A stretch of DNA of 58,216 bases from Alphaproteobacteria bacterium (lineage in GTDB: Bacteria; Pseudomonadota; Alphaproteobacteria; Geminicoccales; Geminicoccaceae): assembly GCA_030431615.1 (NCBI GenBank), contig JAUIID010000005.1, positions 1-58,216 on the forward strand, in the 5' to 3' direction. Every line of letters begins with the position of its first letter. Position 1 is the first letter of the stretch. Both the position numbers and the translations under genes were made by a program. This document shows positions 7,647 to 17,939 of this stretch, in pieces. The notes under the pieces were generated by a model, which was not told the DNA's origin, searched no databases, and saw only the letters and a list, made by a program, of their open reading frames with translations.

Positions 7647-8174
7647 ATGGCGCAGTTCACCGTCAACGCGACCCGCTTCGACCCGTACAAGAACTACAAG
7701 TTCAGGGTGAAGTGGGACGGCCGCTATGTCGCCGGGATCAGCAAGGTCGGGTCCCTCAAGCGTTCGATCGAGGTGGTCCGCCACCGCGAGGGCGGCGACC
7801 CGTCGCTCGAACGAGTGTCGCCCGGCCGGGCCAAGTTCGAGCCGGTGACGCTCGAGCGGGGGGTCACCCACGACATCGAGTTCGAGGTCTGGGCCAACAA
7901 GGTCTGGAACTACGGCAGCGGGCTCGGGGCCGAGGTTTCCTTACGCGACTTCCGCAAGGACATCATCATCGACCTCTTCAACGAGGCCGGGCAGAAGGCG
8001 CTCTCCTACAAAATCTATCGCTGCTGGGTCTCGGAGTTCCAGGCGCTGCCGGACCTCGATGCCTCGGCCAACGCCATCGCCATCCAGACGCTCCGGCTCG
8101 AGAACGAGGGCTGGGAGCGCGACTACGAGGTCACCGAGCCGGTCGAGCCCGGCTTCAACGAGCCGCCGGGCTGA
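7647..8174 (+). CDS. eCIS inner tube protein (T4 gp19-like)
   Basis: A 175-residue tail-tube protein that stacks as hexameric rings inside the sheath. It has the tube signature NYKFRVKWDGRYVAGISKVGSLKRS followed by VVRHREGGDPS and the mid-protein VTLERGVTHDIEFEVWANKVWN. The C-terminal half (DIIIDLFNEAGQKALSYKIYRCWVSEFQALPDLDA) completes the fold. ATG 7647 lies 10 bases after the sheath stop and behind AAGGAAAG; an overlapping GTG at 7644 is less likely. It is the only tube gene seen, whereas several characterised eCIS encode two or three. Identification is firm. Confidence 0.95.
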   Translation: MAQFTVNATRFDPYKNYKFRVKWDGRYVAGISKVGSLKRSIEVVRHREGGDPSLERVSPGRAKFEPVTLERGVTHDIEFEVWANKVWNYGSGLGAEVSLRDFRKDIIIDLFNEAGQKALSYKIYRCWVSEFQALPDLDASANAIAIQTLRLENEGWERDYEVTEPVEPGFNEPPG

Positions 8175-8179
8175 CGATC

Positions 8180-8947
8180 GTGACGGCCGCCCCCCTGCCA
8201 GGCCTGCGGATGATGACCGGGCTCGACGAGCTTCTGGTGCAGGACGCCGTGGCAGCCGGGCAGCCGCGCGTGGTGGTCACGACCCGCCTGCTCGGCGCCT
8301 GCCTCGGCGAGGGCGGCGAAGTGCGGGCGCTGGCCCTGACGGTGGGCCGGCGCGAGACGCTGCTGCTCGAGCTGCGCCGCGGCGCCTTCGGCGAGCGGAT
8401 CGAGGCCGTGGCCAGCTGCCCGCGCTGCGACGAGGCACTCGATCTCGACCTCGCCACCGCCGAGCTCCTGGCCGCCGCACCCGACTCGAGTGCCCGGGTC
8501 GAGATGGCGCTCGAGGCCGAGGGCACCCTCTGGCAGGCGCTCATGCGGCCGGTCACCGGCGCCGACCAGACGGCAGCGCTCGGCGCCCCCGACCCCGCGG
8601 CCTTCCTGCTGCGGCGCTGCGTCTCGACCCTCGCCCGCAGCGACGGCGTCCCCTGGCCGCTCGAGGAGCTCTCCACCGGCATGGTGGCCGCCCTCGACGA
8701 CGCCATGCGCCGCCTCGACCCCATGGCAGAGATCCGCCTCGAGCTCGTCTGCCCGGCCTGCCGGCACGAGTTCTCCGCCCCCTTCGACGCGGCCGGCCAG
8801 CTCTTCGCCGAGCTCGCCGCCGAGGCCGACCAGCTCCTGCGGGAGGTCATGGCCATCGGGCGCGCCTGCCACTGGCGCGAAGACGAGATCCTCGGCCTGC
8901 CCCGCCCCCGCCGCCGGGCCTATGCCGCCCTGGCCATGGCGCCATGA
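8180..8947 (+). CDS. eCIS protein with two CxxC motifs, candidate T4-type hub-assembly chaperone
   Basis: A 255-residue protein reading MMTGLDELLVQDAVAAGQPRVVVTTRLLGACLG at its start. Two paired-cysteine motifs, CPRC (Cys80/Cys83) and CPAC (Cys191/Cys194), are placed to form one four-Cys zinc site. Short proteins of this type commonly follow the tube gene in eCIS and T4-like phages and are called baseplate hub assembly chaperones (T4 gp26/gp51 group); that assignment is from memory of gene order plus the Cys pattern. GTG 8180 lies 5 bases after the tube stop; ATG 8210 is an alternative start. The stop overlaps the next start (ATGA). Confidence 0.7.
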   Translation: MTAAPLPGLRMMTGLDELLVQDAVAAGQPRVVVTTRLLGACLGEGGEVRALALTVGRRETLLLELRRGAFGERIEAVASCPRCDEALDLDLATAELLAAAPDSSARVEMALEAEGTLWQALMRPVTGADQTAALGAPDPAAFLLRRCVSTLARSDGVPWPLEELSTGMVAALDDAMRRLDPMAEIRLELVCPACRHEFSAPFDAAGQLFAELAAEADQLLREVMAIGRACHWREDEILGLPRPRRRAYAALAMAP

Positions 8948-9642
8948 ACGGCACGCCCTTCCTCGCCGGCCTGGCGACGCGCGGGGCAGCGGTCGGGCTG
9001 GCGGCGCTGCGGCCGGACGTCTGGCGCGGGCGCGAGCTGGCAGCACCTGACGAGGCGGCAGGCCCCGCTCCGCCATACGTTCCAGGCCCGGCGCCCGGGG
9101 CCGCTGTCATGCCATTGCCAGCAACGCCAGGAGCGCACCCGGTCGCCGCCCGGCCGGAGCCGGTTGCGGCTCCGGCAAACGAAAGGCCGCTGCAGCTATC
9201 ACCACCGCCGGCGATCGATCGGGTTTCGGCATCGGTGCCTTCGGCCCCACCGTCGCCGGCGCTGCCGTTGCGGCCGACGATGGCGCCACCGCCACCAGCC
9301 TTGCCGGCAGAAGCGGCTGCCGCGGCACCGCTGCCCGAGGCCGTGGTCGAGGTGCGGCAGGTCACGACGCCAGCCGTGATCGCGCCCCGAGCGGAAGCAC
9401 CGGCAACTGCCCTGCGCGAGGTGCCATTCGTCCAGCCCCGGCCCCGGCCGGTGGCACCGCTGCCCTCCCCGCCGGCTGCCGAGGCCCCGGCCGAGCCCGT
9501 GATCGAGGTCAGCATCGGCCGCATCGAATGGCGAGCACCACCACCGCCCGCCCCGCCGCCCGCCGCCCGGGCCGTGCCCGGGACCACGGGCTTTGCCGCC
9601 TATGCCGCCCTGCGGGCCGGCGTCGACCGGGGCAGGCGCTAG
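8944..9642 (+). CDS. Proline/alanine-rich eCIS protein with C-terminal IGRIEWRAPPPP motif
   Basis: A 232-residue, strongly low-complexity protein: an N-terminal 35-residue helix-like part (NGTPFLAGLATRGAAVGLAALRPDVW), then about 160 residues rich in Pro, Ala and Glu with no predictable fold. It ends in EVSIGRIEWRAPPPPAPPP and GFAAYAALRAGVDRGRR. An I/V-G-R-I/V-E-V/W-R-A motif followed by prolines is, as I recall, a recurring feature of short uncharacterised proteins in eCIS loci. Start ATG 8944 overlaps the previous stop as ATGA. No long tape-measure gene was found in the locus, so this extended protein is the best candidate to occupy the tube lumen, but it is far shorter than usual; a linker or assembly role is equally possible. 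Confidence 0.7.
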   Translation: MNGTPFLAGLATRGAAVGLAALRPDVWRGRELAAPDEAAGPAPPYVPGPAPGAAVMPLPATPGAHPVAARPEPVAAPANERPLQLSPPPAIDRVSASVPSAPPSPALPLRPTMAPPPPALPAEAAAAAPLPEAVVEVRQVTTPAVIAPRAEAPATALREVPFVQPRPRPVAPLPSPPAAEAPAEPVIEVSIGRIEWRAPPPPAPPPAARAVPGTTGFAAYAALRAGVDRGRR

Positions 9643-9644
9643 GC

Positions 9645-11002
9645 ATGGCCGGCTACCGCGCCATCGAGGGTGCGAGCCGGACGCTGCGCTCGCTCCTGCG
9701 CGACCGGATGCAGGAGACCGTACCGGTCACCCTCCTGCCGCCCGATGTGGAGCCGGCCGACATCGACGGCCCGAGGGTCAATCTCTACCTCTTCGAGGTG
9801 AAGCGGCAGGCGGAGCTCACGAACCAGATGCCGCCCGGCCAGGGGCATCCCGGCGCCTATGGCAAGCCGCCGCTCTCGCTCGAGCTCTTCTATCTCCTGA
9901 CGACCGTGTTCCCGTCCGAGACTGCCATCGAGGCCGATCTGAGCTGCCAGCGCATGCTCGGCGACGCGCTCGGCGTGCTGCACGAATGGCCGGTCGTCAC
10001 GGGCAGGCTCCTCGCCATCACTGCCAACGACCGGCCGATGGGGGCACCCATCCTCGACACGGCCCTGCTCGACGAGCACGAGAGCCTGAAGATCACCCTG
10101 CACCCGGCGGGGCTCGAGGACTACACGAAGATCTGGACAGCACTGCCCGAGGGTGCCTTCCGCCGGTCGGTCGTGCTCGCCGTCTCCGTCGTGCAGATCG
10201 AGGCGCGCATACCGCCTTCGAGCCCGGGCCCGGTGGCAACTCGGCGCCTGATCGCGGATATCGGCAGGCGGCCCATGCTCACCTCGATATTCCGGACGGC
10301 CGTCCTGCCGACCGATCCCGTGGCCGAGCCCAGGGTCGTGCTGGGCGACCGGATCACCATAAGGGGGCACAATCTGGCCGGCCGGCGCACCCTCGTCCGG
10401 CTGGGCAGCCTCGACCCGATCGCGGCGGAGCCCGACGGTGCCGGCGAGCGCCTCGAGATCGACCTGCCCGACGCCATCTATCCGCCTACCGCCGAGCCGC
10501 CGGGGCCGCGGCCGATCCCGCCGGACCAGCGGCTCCGCGCCGGCACGCTCACCGTGCAGGTGCTGGTGGAACAGGAACGCGAGGCGGTCTCGGGCGGGCG
10601 CGAAGACCGGGGCACGCCCGGCACCGCCACGGCCCGGGTCTTCTCCGACACGGGCGTGCTGCAGCTCCTGCCGGAGCTGGCGAGCGCCAGCCCGGCCAGC
10701 ATCACCGTGGCGGCGGCCGGCGCCTCGAACGAACACCTGACGCTCACCGGCAAGCGGCTCTTCCGGCCAGGTGGGGCGACCGTGGTGCTGGTCGGCGAGC
10801 ACGCCTTCGACGGCCAGCGCGTCGTGCTCGACCCGACCCGCGAATGGCTGCCGCCGCCGGACGACCGGACGGCCGTGCCGCTGCGCCGGCTCGCCCGGAG
10901 CCTGCCGCCGCCACCGCCGGGCGGCACCCTCTATCCCTTGCGGGTGATCGTCGACGGGGCGCCGAGCGCCGCCGGCCCGGCTCTCACCTTCAGGCTCGAC
11001 CC

Positions 11003-11006
<4 letters not shown>
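9645..11006 (+). CDS. DUF4255/Pvc16-like tube-terminator protein
   Basis: A 453-residue protein. The N-terminal 190 residues are a DUF4255 domain: YRAIEGASRTLRSLLRDRM, NLYLFEVKRQAELTNQ, LSLELFYLLTTVF and LHEWPVVTG are all typical of the Pvc16/Afp16 family. Those proteins cap the tail tube and sheath at the end distal to the baseplate. The C-terminal half (about 230-450) holds two immunoglobulin-like modules, seen as GDRITIRGHNLAGRRTLVRLGS and ASNEHLTLTGKRLFRPGGATVVLVG, probably IPT/TIG-type decorations. ATG 9645 starts two bases after the previous stop, and its stop overlaps the ATPase start. The role is inferred from the family; position in the locus agrees. Confidence 0.88.
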
Positions 11007-13032
<2,026 letters not shown>

Positions 13033-13036
<4 letters not shown>

Positions 13037-13269
13037 GGACCCGCATCCATATCGACCGGCTGGTGCTCGACGGGCTGCCGGCCGGAACGACGCCGGCGGC
13101 GCTTGAGCAGGCGATCCGGCGCGCCCTCGAGGCCCGGCTCCGCGCCGCCGCACCGCTGCGCCCGGCCTCCGCCTCGACGCTGCGGCTCGACGGCCGGGCC
13201 AACTCGCTCGACCGAGCGGCCGGCGACGTGGCGGGTGCGGTAGCCGGGCTCGCCGGGGGCCGGAAGTGA
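13033..13269 (+). CDS. Small eCIS-associated protein (78 aa), unknown
   Basis: I do not recognise a named family. The product is 78 residues: a beta strand (RTRIHIDRLVLDGLPAG), an amphipathic helix (PAALEQAIRRALEARLRAAA) and an Ala/Gly-rich C-terminus. It overlaps the ATPase by 4 bases and its stop overlaps the GTG of the first DUF4157 gene, so it is clearly a translated operon member. A similar short gene with an IxIxRLVLDGLP-like start between ATPase and DUF4157 genes is, to my recollection, common in eCIS loci. A chaperone or adaptor for the DUF4157 proteins is a reasonable inference; a shrunken tape-measure-type domain is another. Neither is shown. Confidence 0.75.
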
Positions 13270-15326
13270 TCCGCGCCCGGGCCGCGGCAGCCCTGACGCC
13301 CGCACTGGTGGCACGCCGTGCCGTCGCCTCCCGGCAAGGTCGCGCCACGTCCAACCAGCTGCTCCAGGCGAAGCTGAAGATCGGGCCGGTCGACGATCCC
13401 TTCGAGCGCGAGGCAGATCGCGTCGCCGACGCTGTGGTGCAGCGCAAATGCGCCACCTGCGCGCGGGAGGAGGAAGACGAGACGGTGCGGCTGAAGGTGG
13501 CGGGACCCGCGCGTGGCTCGGCCGATGCGGCGGTCGCCGGTCTCGGCGGTGGCACGCCCTTGCCGCGCGGCGAGCGGCGCTTCTTCGAAGCTCGGCTCGG
13601 CCGGGATCTCTCGGCCGTGCGGGTGCATGCCGAAGCGACGGGGGCATCCACCATTGGGGCCAGGGCGTTCACGCTCGGCAATCGGGTCGCCTTCGCGCCG
13701 GGCGAATGGCAGCCGGGCACCACGCAAGGTCGCAAGTTGCTGGCGCACGAGCTCGTCCACGTCATTCAGCAGGGTGCCGGTGGTGGCCCGGCGCTCCGTC
13801 GGCAGCCGGCGGCCGCGAGCGGCGCGCCCGAGATCGAGGAGCAGCCACCACCGAACCTCGAAACCGCACCGGCCGATGCCGGCGCCACCGATTCGACAAC
13901 CGAGGGAAAGGCAGGCGTGCAGGCGCCCGCCCCGAAGCCGCCGCCGCCGGCGCCGGCGCCGGTCACTGCGGGTGGCCATGCCGCCGCCCCGGCGGGCATG
14001 GCGGCATGTCCGGACGCGCCACAGCGAGAGATCATTATCGTCGGCTGCAAGACGTCGGCAGCGGCGGTGCCGCCGGCGGTCGAGAAGGCGCAATTGCCCA
14101 CCCTCGATCCGGCGCGCTTCGGCGGCAATGCGACCCGCGCGACGTTCGCCCGGGAGCTGGCCCAATGTCATGCGGCGCGGACCGTGAACGGCGAGATCGA
14201 GAAGCGCTACAAGCTCGGCGTCGCGGCCGCCCGCAAGCAGGCGACCGAGCAGGCGAAGCTGGACACCGAGGCGGCAGTCGAGGCAGCGGGCAAGAGCGCA
14301 TCCGCGCGGGCCACGGCCCGCAACGAGGCGAAGAAGGCCGCCGCCAAAAAGATCGCCGACGCCGAAGGTGCCGTGAAGCGCGAGGCCGTCGCGGTGGTCA
14401 CCGCCGAGCTCGCCACCCGTCTCGAGGACGGCCTCGCCAGCGACTTCGGCGACACGATGCGAGGCGCTCTCGCCCGCTATGGACCGGGCTGGCTGGCGAA
14501 AATGCAAAAGGCGCTGACCAGCAAGCGCGCCAAGCTGACCAAGGAGAAGAACGCCAAGCCCAAGCTCGCCAGGGGCGAGACACCGCCCCCGCCGCGACCC
14601 GCGGCCGAGATCGCGCGCGAGATCGAGGCCGAGATGGTCGAGATCCGCTGCAGCGAGGAGGAATGGGCGCGCAACCAGATCGAGGGAATGGCACGCGCCT
14701 GGGCGGTCGGGCGTCGCGAGGAAGTCGATTTCCTGACCATTCCGCAAAAGGCGAAGTTCCTCGCCAATTTCGTGCCGAGCTACGTCCCGCCGGCGTCGAG
14801 CCTCGTCGACATCCCGGGCACGACGGGCATGGCCAAGGTGGCGCCGGAATTCGCCGCGTTTCTTGCCCAGCTCCAGACCGATGTGAAGGCCGATCCGGCA
14901 GTGCCGTCGTTTCGCGCCGAAAACTATGCCGGCCACGGCGGCGGCAAGGCCAGCGAGCCGCGCCATTTCGCAGGCAAGGGCTTCTCCGCCGACATCTATA
15001 TCGAGGCACCGAACGACCAGCGCGGGTTCTGGCAGCCGCGCGCCGCGGTGGCCTTTCTCGTGCAGCTCGATGCGACGGCGAAAGCATTCGGAGCGCGCTG
15101 GCGCGTCCTCTACAATGACTTTCGCGTGGCGCAGGCGATCAACGAGGCGAGCGGTGCCATGAATGTCGCCTTCATGGGCCAGAGCGGCGGCGGCCAGAGC
15201 AACTGGCACGGGCCGGCGCCGCTGGTGCTGCATTTCCACCTGGATCTCGAAATTCCGCAAGCGCCCGCGGCACCGGCGGGCGGCACACCATCGCAGCCGA
15301 CGGCGCCGGCGGGCGGCACGCCATGA
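13266..15326 (+). CDS. DUF4157 zincin protein 1, candidate eCIS payload with LAS-like C-terminal domain
   Basis: A 686-residue protein. Residues 29-181 form the DUF4157 head: DPFEREADRVADAVVQRKC, a CxxC (Cys62/Cys65), the RVHAEATGAS block and the zinc site HELVH (161-165). Residues 185-250 are a Pro/Ala linker. Residues 305-430 are Lys/Ala/Glu-rich and probably coiled coil. The C-terminal domain (about 495-662) contains RHFAGKGFSADIY (His567, Asp576) and NWHGPAPLVLHFHLDL (His648, His656, His658), reminiscent of the His/Asp plus HxH metal site of LAS peptidases such as DD-carboxypeptidases; the His-Asp spacing is two longer than usual. It ends in a PAGGTP repeat. GTG 13266 overlaps the previous stop. 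A payload acting on peptidoglycan is inferred. Confidence 0.85.
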   Translation: MIRARAAAALTPALVARRAVASRQGRATSNQLLQAKLKIGPVDDPFEREADRVADAVVQRKCATCAREEEDETVRLKVAGPARGSADAAVAGLGGGTPLPRGERRFFEARLGRDLSAVRVHAEATGASTIGARAFTLGNRVAFAPGEWQPGTTQGRKLLAHELVHVIQQGAGGGPALRRQPAAASGAPEIEEQPPPNLETAPADAGATDSTTEGKAGVQAPAPKPPPPAPAPVTAGGHAAAPAGMAACPDAPQREIIIVGCKTSAAAVPPAVEKAQLPTLDPARFGGNATRATFARELAQCHAARTVNGEIEKRYKLGVAAARKQATEQAKLDTEAAVEAAGKSASARATARNEAKKAAAKKIADAEGAVKREAVAVVTAELATRLEDGLASDFGDTMRGALARYGPGWLAKMQKALTSKRAKLTKEKNAKPKLARGETPPPPRPAAEIAREIEAEMVEIRCSEEEWARNQIEGMARAWAVGRREEVDFLTIPQKAKFLANFVPSYVPPASSLVDIPGTTGMAKVAPEFAAFLAQLQTDVKADPAVPSFRAENYAGHGGGKASEPRHFAGKGFSADIYIEAPNDQRGFWQPRAAVAFLVQLDATAKAFGARWRVLYNDFRVAQAINEASGAMNVAFMGQSGGGQSNWHGPAPLVLHFHLDLEIPQAPAAPAGGTPSQPTAPAGGTP
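13350..13808 (+). repeat. First copy of the duplicated DUF4157 head
   Basis: Encodes residues 29-181 of the first DUF4157 protein. It aligns without gaps to 15425-15883, offset exactly 2075 bases, with 133 of 153 encoded residues identical by hand count. Similarity stops abruptly behind LRRQP in both proteins. Confidence 0.9.
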
Positions 15327-17239
15327 GGGCGCAAACCGCCGCCCGGACAACTCTGCGAACGCAGGCGTCGCATCAGCCACGCGCGCATCCGCCCGTGGCT
15401 CGGGCATTGCCGGCGGCAGGCCGCTCGAACCAGCTCATGCAGGCGAAGCTGAAGGTCGGGCCGGTCGACGACCCCTTCGAGCGCGAGGCCGATCGCGTCG
15501 CCGACGCAGTGGTGCAGCGCAAATGCGCGGCCTGCGCCCGCGAGGAGGAGGACGAGACGGTGCGGCTCAAGGCCGCGAGGCCGGCGCGCGGCCCGGCCGA
15601 TGCGGCGGTCGCGGGGCTCGGCGACGGTACCCCGTTGCCGGCGGGCGAGCGCCGCTTCTTCCAGGCGCGGCTCGGCCGGGACTTCTCGGCGGTGCGGGTG
15701 CATGCCGAGGCAGCGGGGGCGACCGCCATCGGCGCCAGGGCCTTCACACTGGGCAATCGGGTCGCCTTCGCACCCGGCGAGTGGCGGCCGGGCACCGCCG
15801 AGGGCCGCCGGCTGTTGGCGCACGAGCTGGCGCATGTCATCCAGCAGGGCGCCAGCGGCGGGCCGGTTCTCCGCCGCCAGCCGGCGCCGGGGCAGCGGAC
15901 GAGCTGCGTGGGTGACATGTGCTTCGAGGAGACGCCGCAAACGCCATGGACGAGTGCGAGCAGCGTGACCACCGAAGGCTGGGTCGATCGCCGCTCCCAC
16001 GTGCGCGGCGATGCCAAGCGCGTGGTCCACAGCGACACGGTGCTGGTGTCGTACGATCCGATCCGCTGTGCCCTGACGGTGCCCCACGTGGTCCGTTTCC
16101 AGCAGCCGCCATCCGGCACCTGGGGCTCGTGCCTGCCGCCAGCGGCGCAGAGGGCGCCGGTGCCGAACATTTCGGCGGCCCGCTTCGCCCGTTTTCAGAC
16201 CGAGTTCCTGAACATTCTCAATGAACGGCTCAATGGCTGGTACGCGATCCGGCTGGCGGGCACTGGCTGCCCCGCGCATTGCGCGGGCGGCGACCTGCCG
16301 ATCCAGGTCCGCGTCGGCACCAGCTCTGCCGGATGGAATGTCGGCCAGGCGCCGGTCTCGACCGTGACGCCCGTAAACCGTTCCGGCCGATCCTACGTGC
16401 GGGGCAACGACATCGTGCTCTGCATGGGCAATGACGACATCGACGCGACGATCCCGCACGAGGGGGTCCACTTCGCGCTCGGCCACGGCGACGAGTATCG
16501 CGAGGGAGACGCCGCCAAGGCGGCACGGGCGCCCCGCGGCCACTACAGCCCGGAGCGGGAGATCGAGGGCGACTACTCGCTCGCCGGCTCGCACCACAAG
16601 CATGGCCGCTTCGCGATGCTGCACGAACGTCACTTCCAGTTCGTGCCGGCGTTCTTCGAGGCCCTCTATCCGGGCTGCCGCGCTTCCCTCGTCGCGCTGC
16701 AGCGACCGACGAAGCCCGATTTTCGCATCACCTTCGGCCTCGGTCGCGGGTCCCTGAACGGGCTGGACGCCACCTATCTCGATCTCGCCCTCGAGCTCGG
16801 CGTCCCGCTCGACCGGGTGCGCCGCTGGCAGCTGACGGTCGGGCCGCGGGCCTCGATGATGTTCAGCGACTTCGGCAACCAGAAGAGGCGCGAGGCGTTC
16901 ACGGCAGGCCTGCGACTGGGCCTCGAGTATCGGACCTCGCCGGGCCAGGGGGGGCTGCGGTTCGGGGCCTTCGGCGAGCTCGGCTACGGCAAGTTCACCT
17001 CTACCGACTATTCCGCGCCGTTCTACGACAAGACGGCAAAGTCACCGCGCGGCGAGGTCGGGCTCGGCTTCGGCTATCGCTTCGGCACCGGTGCACAGCG
17101 CTTCGTGCTGGGTGCGGAAGCCGCCATCGGCGGGGCGATGGGCACAGGTGTCATCGGTCCGATCACGCCGGAGATCGAGCGGGATCCCGCCTTCACCCGG
17201 TCCTTCCGCGCCGGCCTTACCCTGGGCTTCGAGCTGTGA
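15323..17239 (+). CDS. DUF4157 zincin protein 2 with second zincin-like site and C-terminal beta-barrel
   Basis: A 638-residue protein. Its head (residues 35-187) is nearly identical to that of the preceding gene and carries HELAH (167-171) and CxxC (Cys68/Cys71). The middle domain (about 195-460) is Cys-containing and has a second metalloprotease-like site, HEGVH (379-383) followed by GHGDEY (387-392), as in HExxH...DEY zincins. Residues 466-638 look like an outer-membrane beta-barrel: alternating strands such as FRITFGLGRG, RREAFTAGLRLGLEYR, GLRFGAFGELGYGKF, GEVGLGFGYRFG and RFVLGAEAAIGGAMG, ending in FRAGLTLGFEL with a hydrophobic terminal residue. There is no signal peptide. ATG 15323 overlaps the previous stop. 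Probably a second payload; membrane insertion in a target is inference. Confidence 0.85.
   Translation: MRAQTAARTTLRTQASHQPRAHPPVARALPAAGRSNQLMQAKLKVGPVDDPFEREADRVADAVVQRKCAACAREEEDETVRLKAARPARGPADAAVAGLGDGTPLPAGERRFFQARLGRDFSAVRVHAEAAGATAIGARAFTLGNRVAFAPGEWRPGTAEGRRLLAHELAHVIQQGASGGPVLRRQPAPGQRTSCVGDMCFEETPQTPWTSASSVTTEGWVDRRSHVRGDAKRVVHSDTVLVSYDPIRCALTVPHVVRFQQPPSGTWGSCLPPAAQRAPVPNISAARFARFQTEFLNILNERLNGWYAIRLAGTGCPAHCAGGDLPIQVRVGTSSAGWNVGQAPVSTVTPVNRSGRSYVRGNDIVLCMGNDDIDATIPHEGVHFALGHGDEYREGDAAKAARAPRGHYSPEREIEGDYSLAGSHHKHGRFAMLHERHFQFVPAFFEALYPGCRASLVALQRPTKPDFRITFGLGRGSLNGLDATYLDLALELGVPLDRVRRWQLTVGPRASMMFSDFGNQKRREAFTAGLRLGLEYRTSPGQGGLRFGAFGELGYGKFTSTDYSAPFYDKTAKSPRGEVGLGFGYRFGTGAQRFVLGAEAAIGGAMGTGVIGPITPEIERDPAFTRSFRAGLTLGFEL
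15425..15883 (+). repeat. Second copy of the duplicated DUF4157 head
   Basis: Encodes residues 35-187 of the second DUF4157 protein and matches 13350-13808 without gaps. The conserved block includes the CxxC, the RVHAEA stretch and the HExxH zinc site. It gives the locus a substrate for homologous recombination that would swap or delete the C-terminal halves. Confidence 0.9.
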
Positions 17240-17267
17240 CGCGGGCGCATGCCATGCGGACAAGGCC

Positions 17268-17927
17268 ATGAGCACCTTCCCCGGCTCCCCTCGCATCCTC
17301 AAGGGCGCCATCGTTGCCTACACATTGCCGGCGCTTATCCCGCGGGTCGTGGTCTTCCAGTACAACCCGGAGCAGGTGACGCGTTCGCTCGCCCCGCGCA
17401 CGGCCGAGGCCGGGGCCGGCGGCGGCCGGGGCGAGGCGAACCGCACCGACGGCCCGCCGGACGAGACCATCACGCTCGCGGTGGAGATCGACGCGGCCGA
17501 CCAGCTCGAGCGGCCGGACGAGCATGGCACCACGGTCGAAGTCGGGCTGCATCCGGTGCTCGCCGCCCTCGAGGGGCTGATGTACCCGCCCTTCCCGGTG
17601 GTGGTCGCCAACCAGGTCCTCGCCAATTTCGGTGGCGCCTTCATCCTCGGCGAGCCCGTGCCGCTCGCCCTCCTGGTCTGGGGGACGGCGCGCGTCCTGC
17701 CGGTCAGGGTGCAAAGCCTCTCGATCACCGAGCAGGCGTTCGACACGCGGCTGAACCCGATCAACGCCAGGGCCGATCTCGGGCTCAAGGTGCTGACCTA
17801 TCGCGACCTCGAAATGACCGATCCGGCCTACTGGGTCTACATGGCCTCCTTCACCCAGAAAGAGGTCATGGCGGCGCTCAATCTCGGCCAGGGCACCGGC
17901 GCCCTCGGCCGTGCCCTGCCTTTCTGA
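17268..17927 (+). CDS. eCIS tube-initiator/adaptor-like protein (Afp7/gp53-type candidate)
   Basis: A 219-residue protein with a typical eCIS opening: LKGAIVAYTLPALIPRVVVFQYNPEQVTRSLAPR. The FQYNPEQ/DxxTR motif recurs in contractile injection proteins that sit between tube and baseplate. A mid-section ITLAVEIDAADQLE and a C-terminal VRVQSLSITEQAFDTRLNPINARADLGLKVLTYRDL complete the fold. It is followed at once by a separate LysM gene; in Afp7/Pvc7 the adaptor and LysM parts occur together, so here the function appears split over two genes. ATG 17268 lies 28 bases after the DUF4157 stop, following ACAAGG. The assignment to tube initiation is by homology of motif and gene order. Confidence 0.75.
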   Translation: MSTFPGSPRILKGAIVAYTLPALIPRVVVFQYNPEQVTRSLAPRTAEAGAGGGRGEANRTDGPPDETITLAVEIDAADQLERPDEHGTTVEVGLHPVLAALEGLMYPPFPVVVANQVLANFGGAFILGEPVPLALLVWGTARVLPVRVQSLSITEQAFDTRLNPINARADLGLKVLTYRDLEMTDPAYWVYMASFTQKEVMAALNLGQGTGALGRALPF

Positions 17928-17939
17928 AGGAGACGAGCC

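Noticed and set aside
9593-11002. Upstream extension of the AAA ATPase frame to about 1147 residues
   Set aside because: The extension is the out-of-frame reading of the DUF4255 gene; the true start is the ATGA overlap at 11003.
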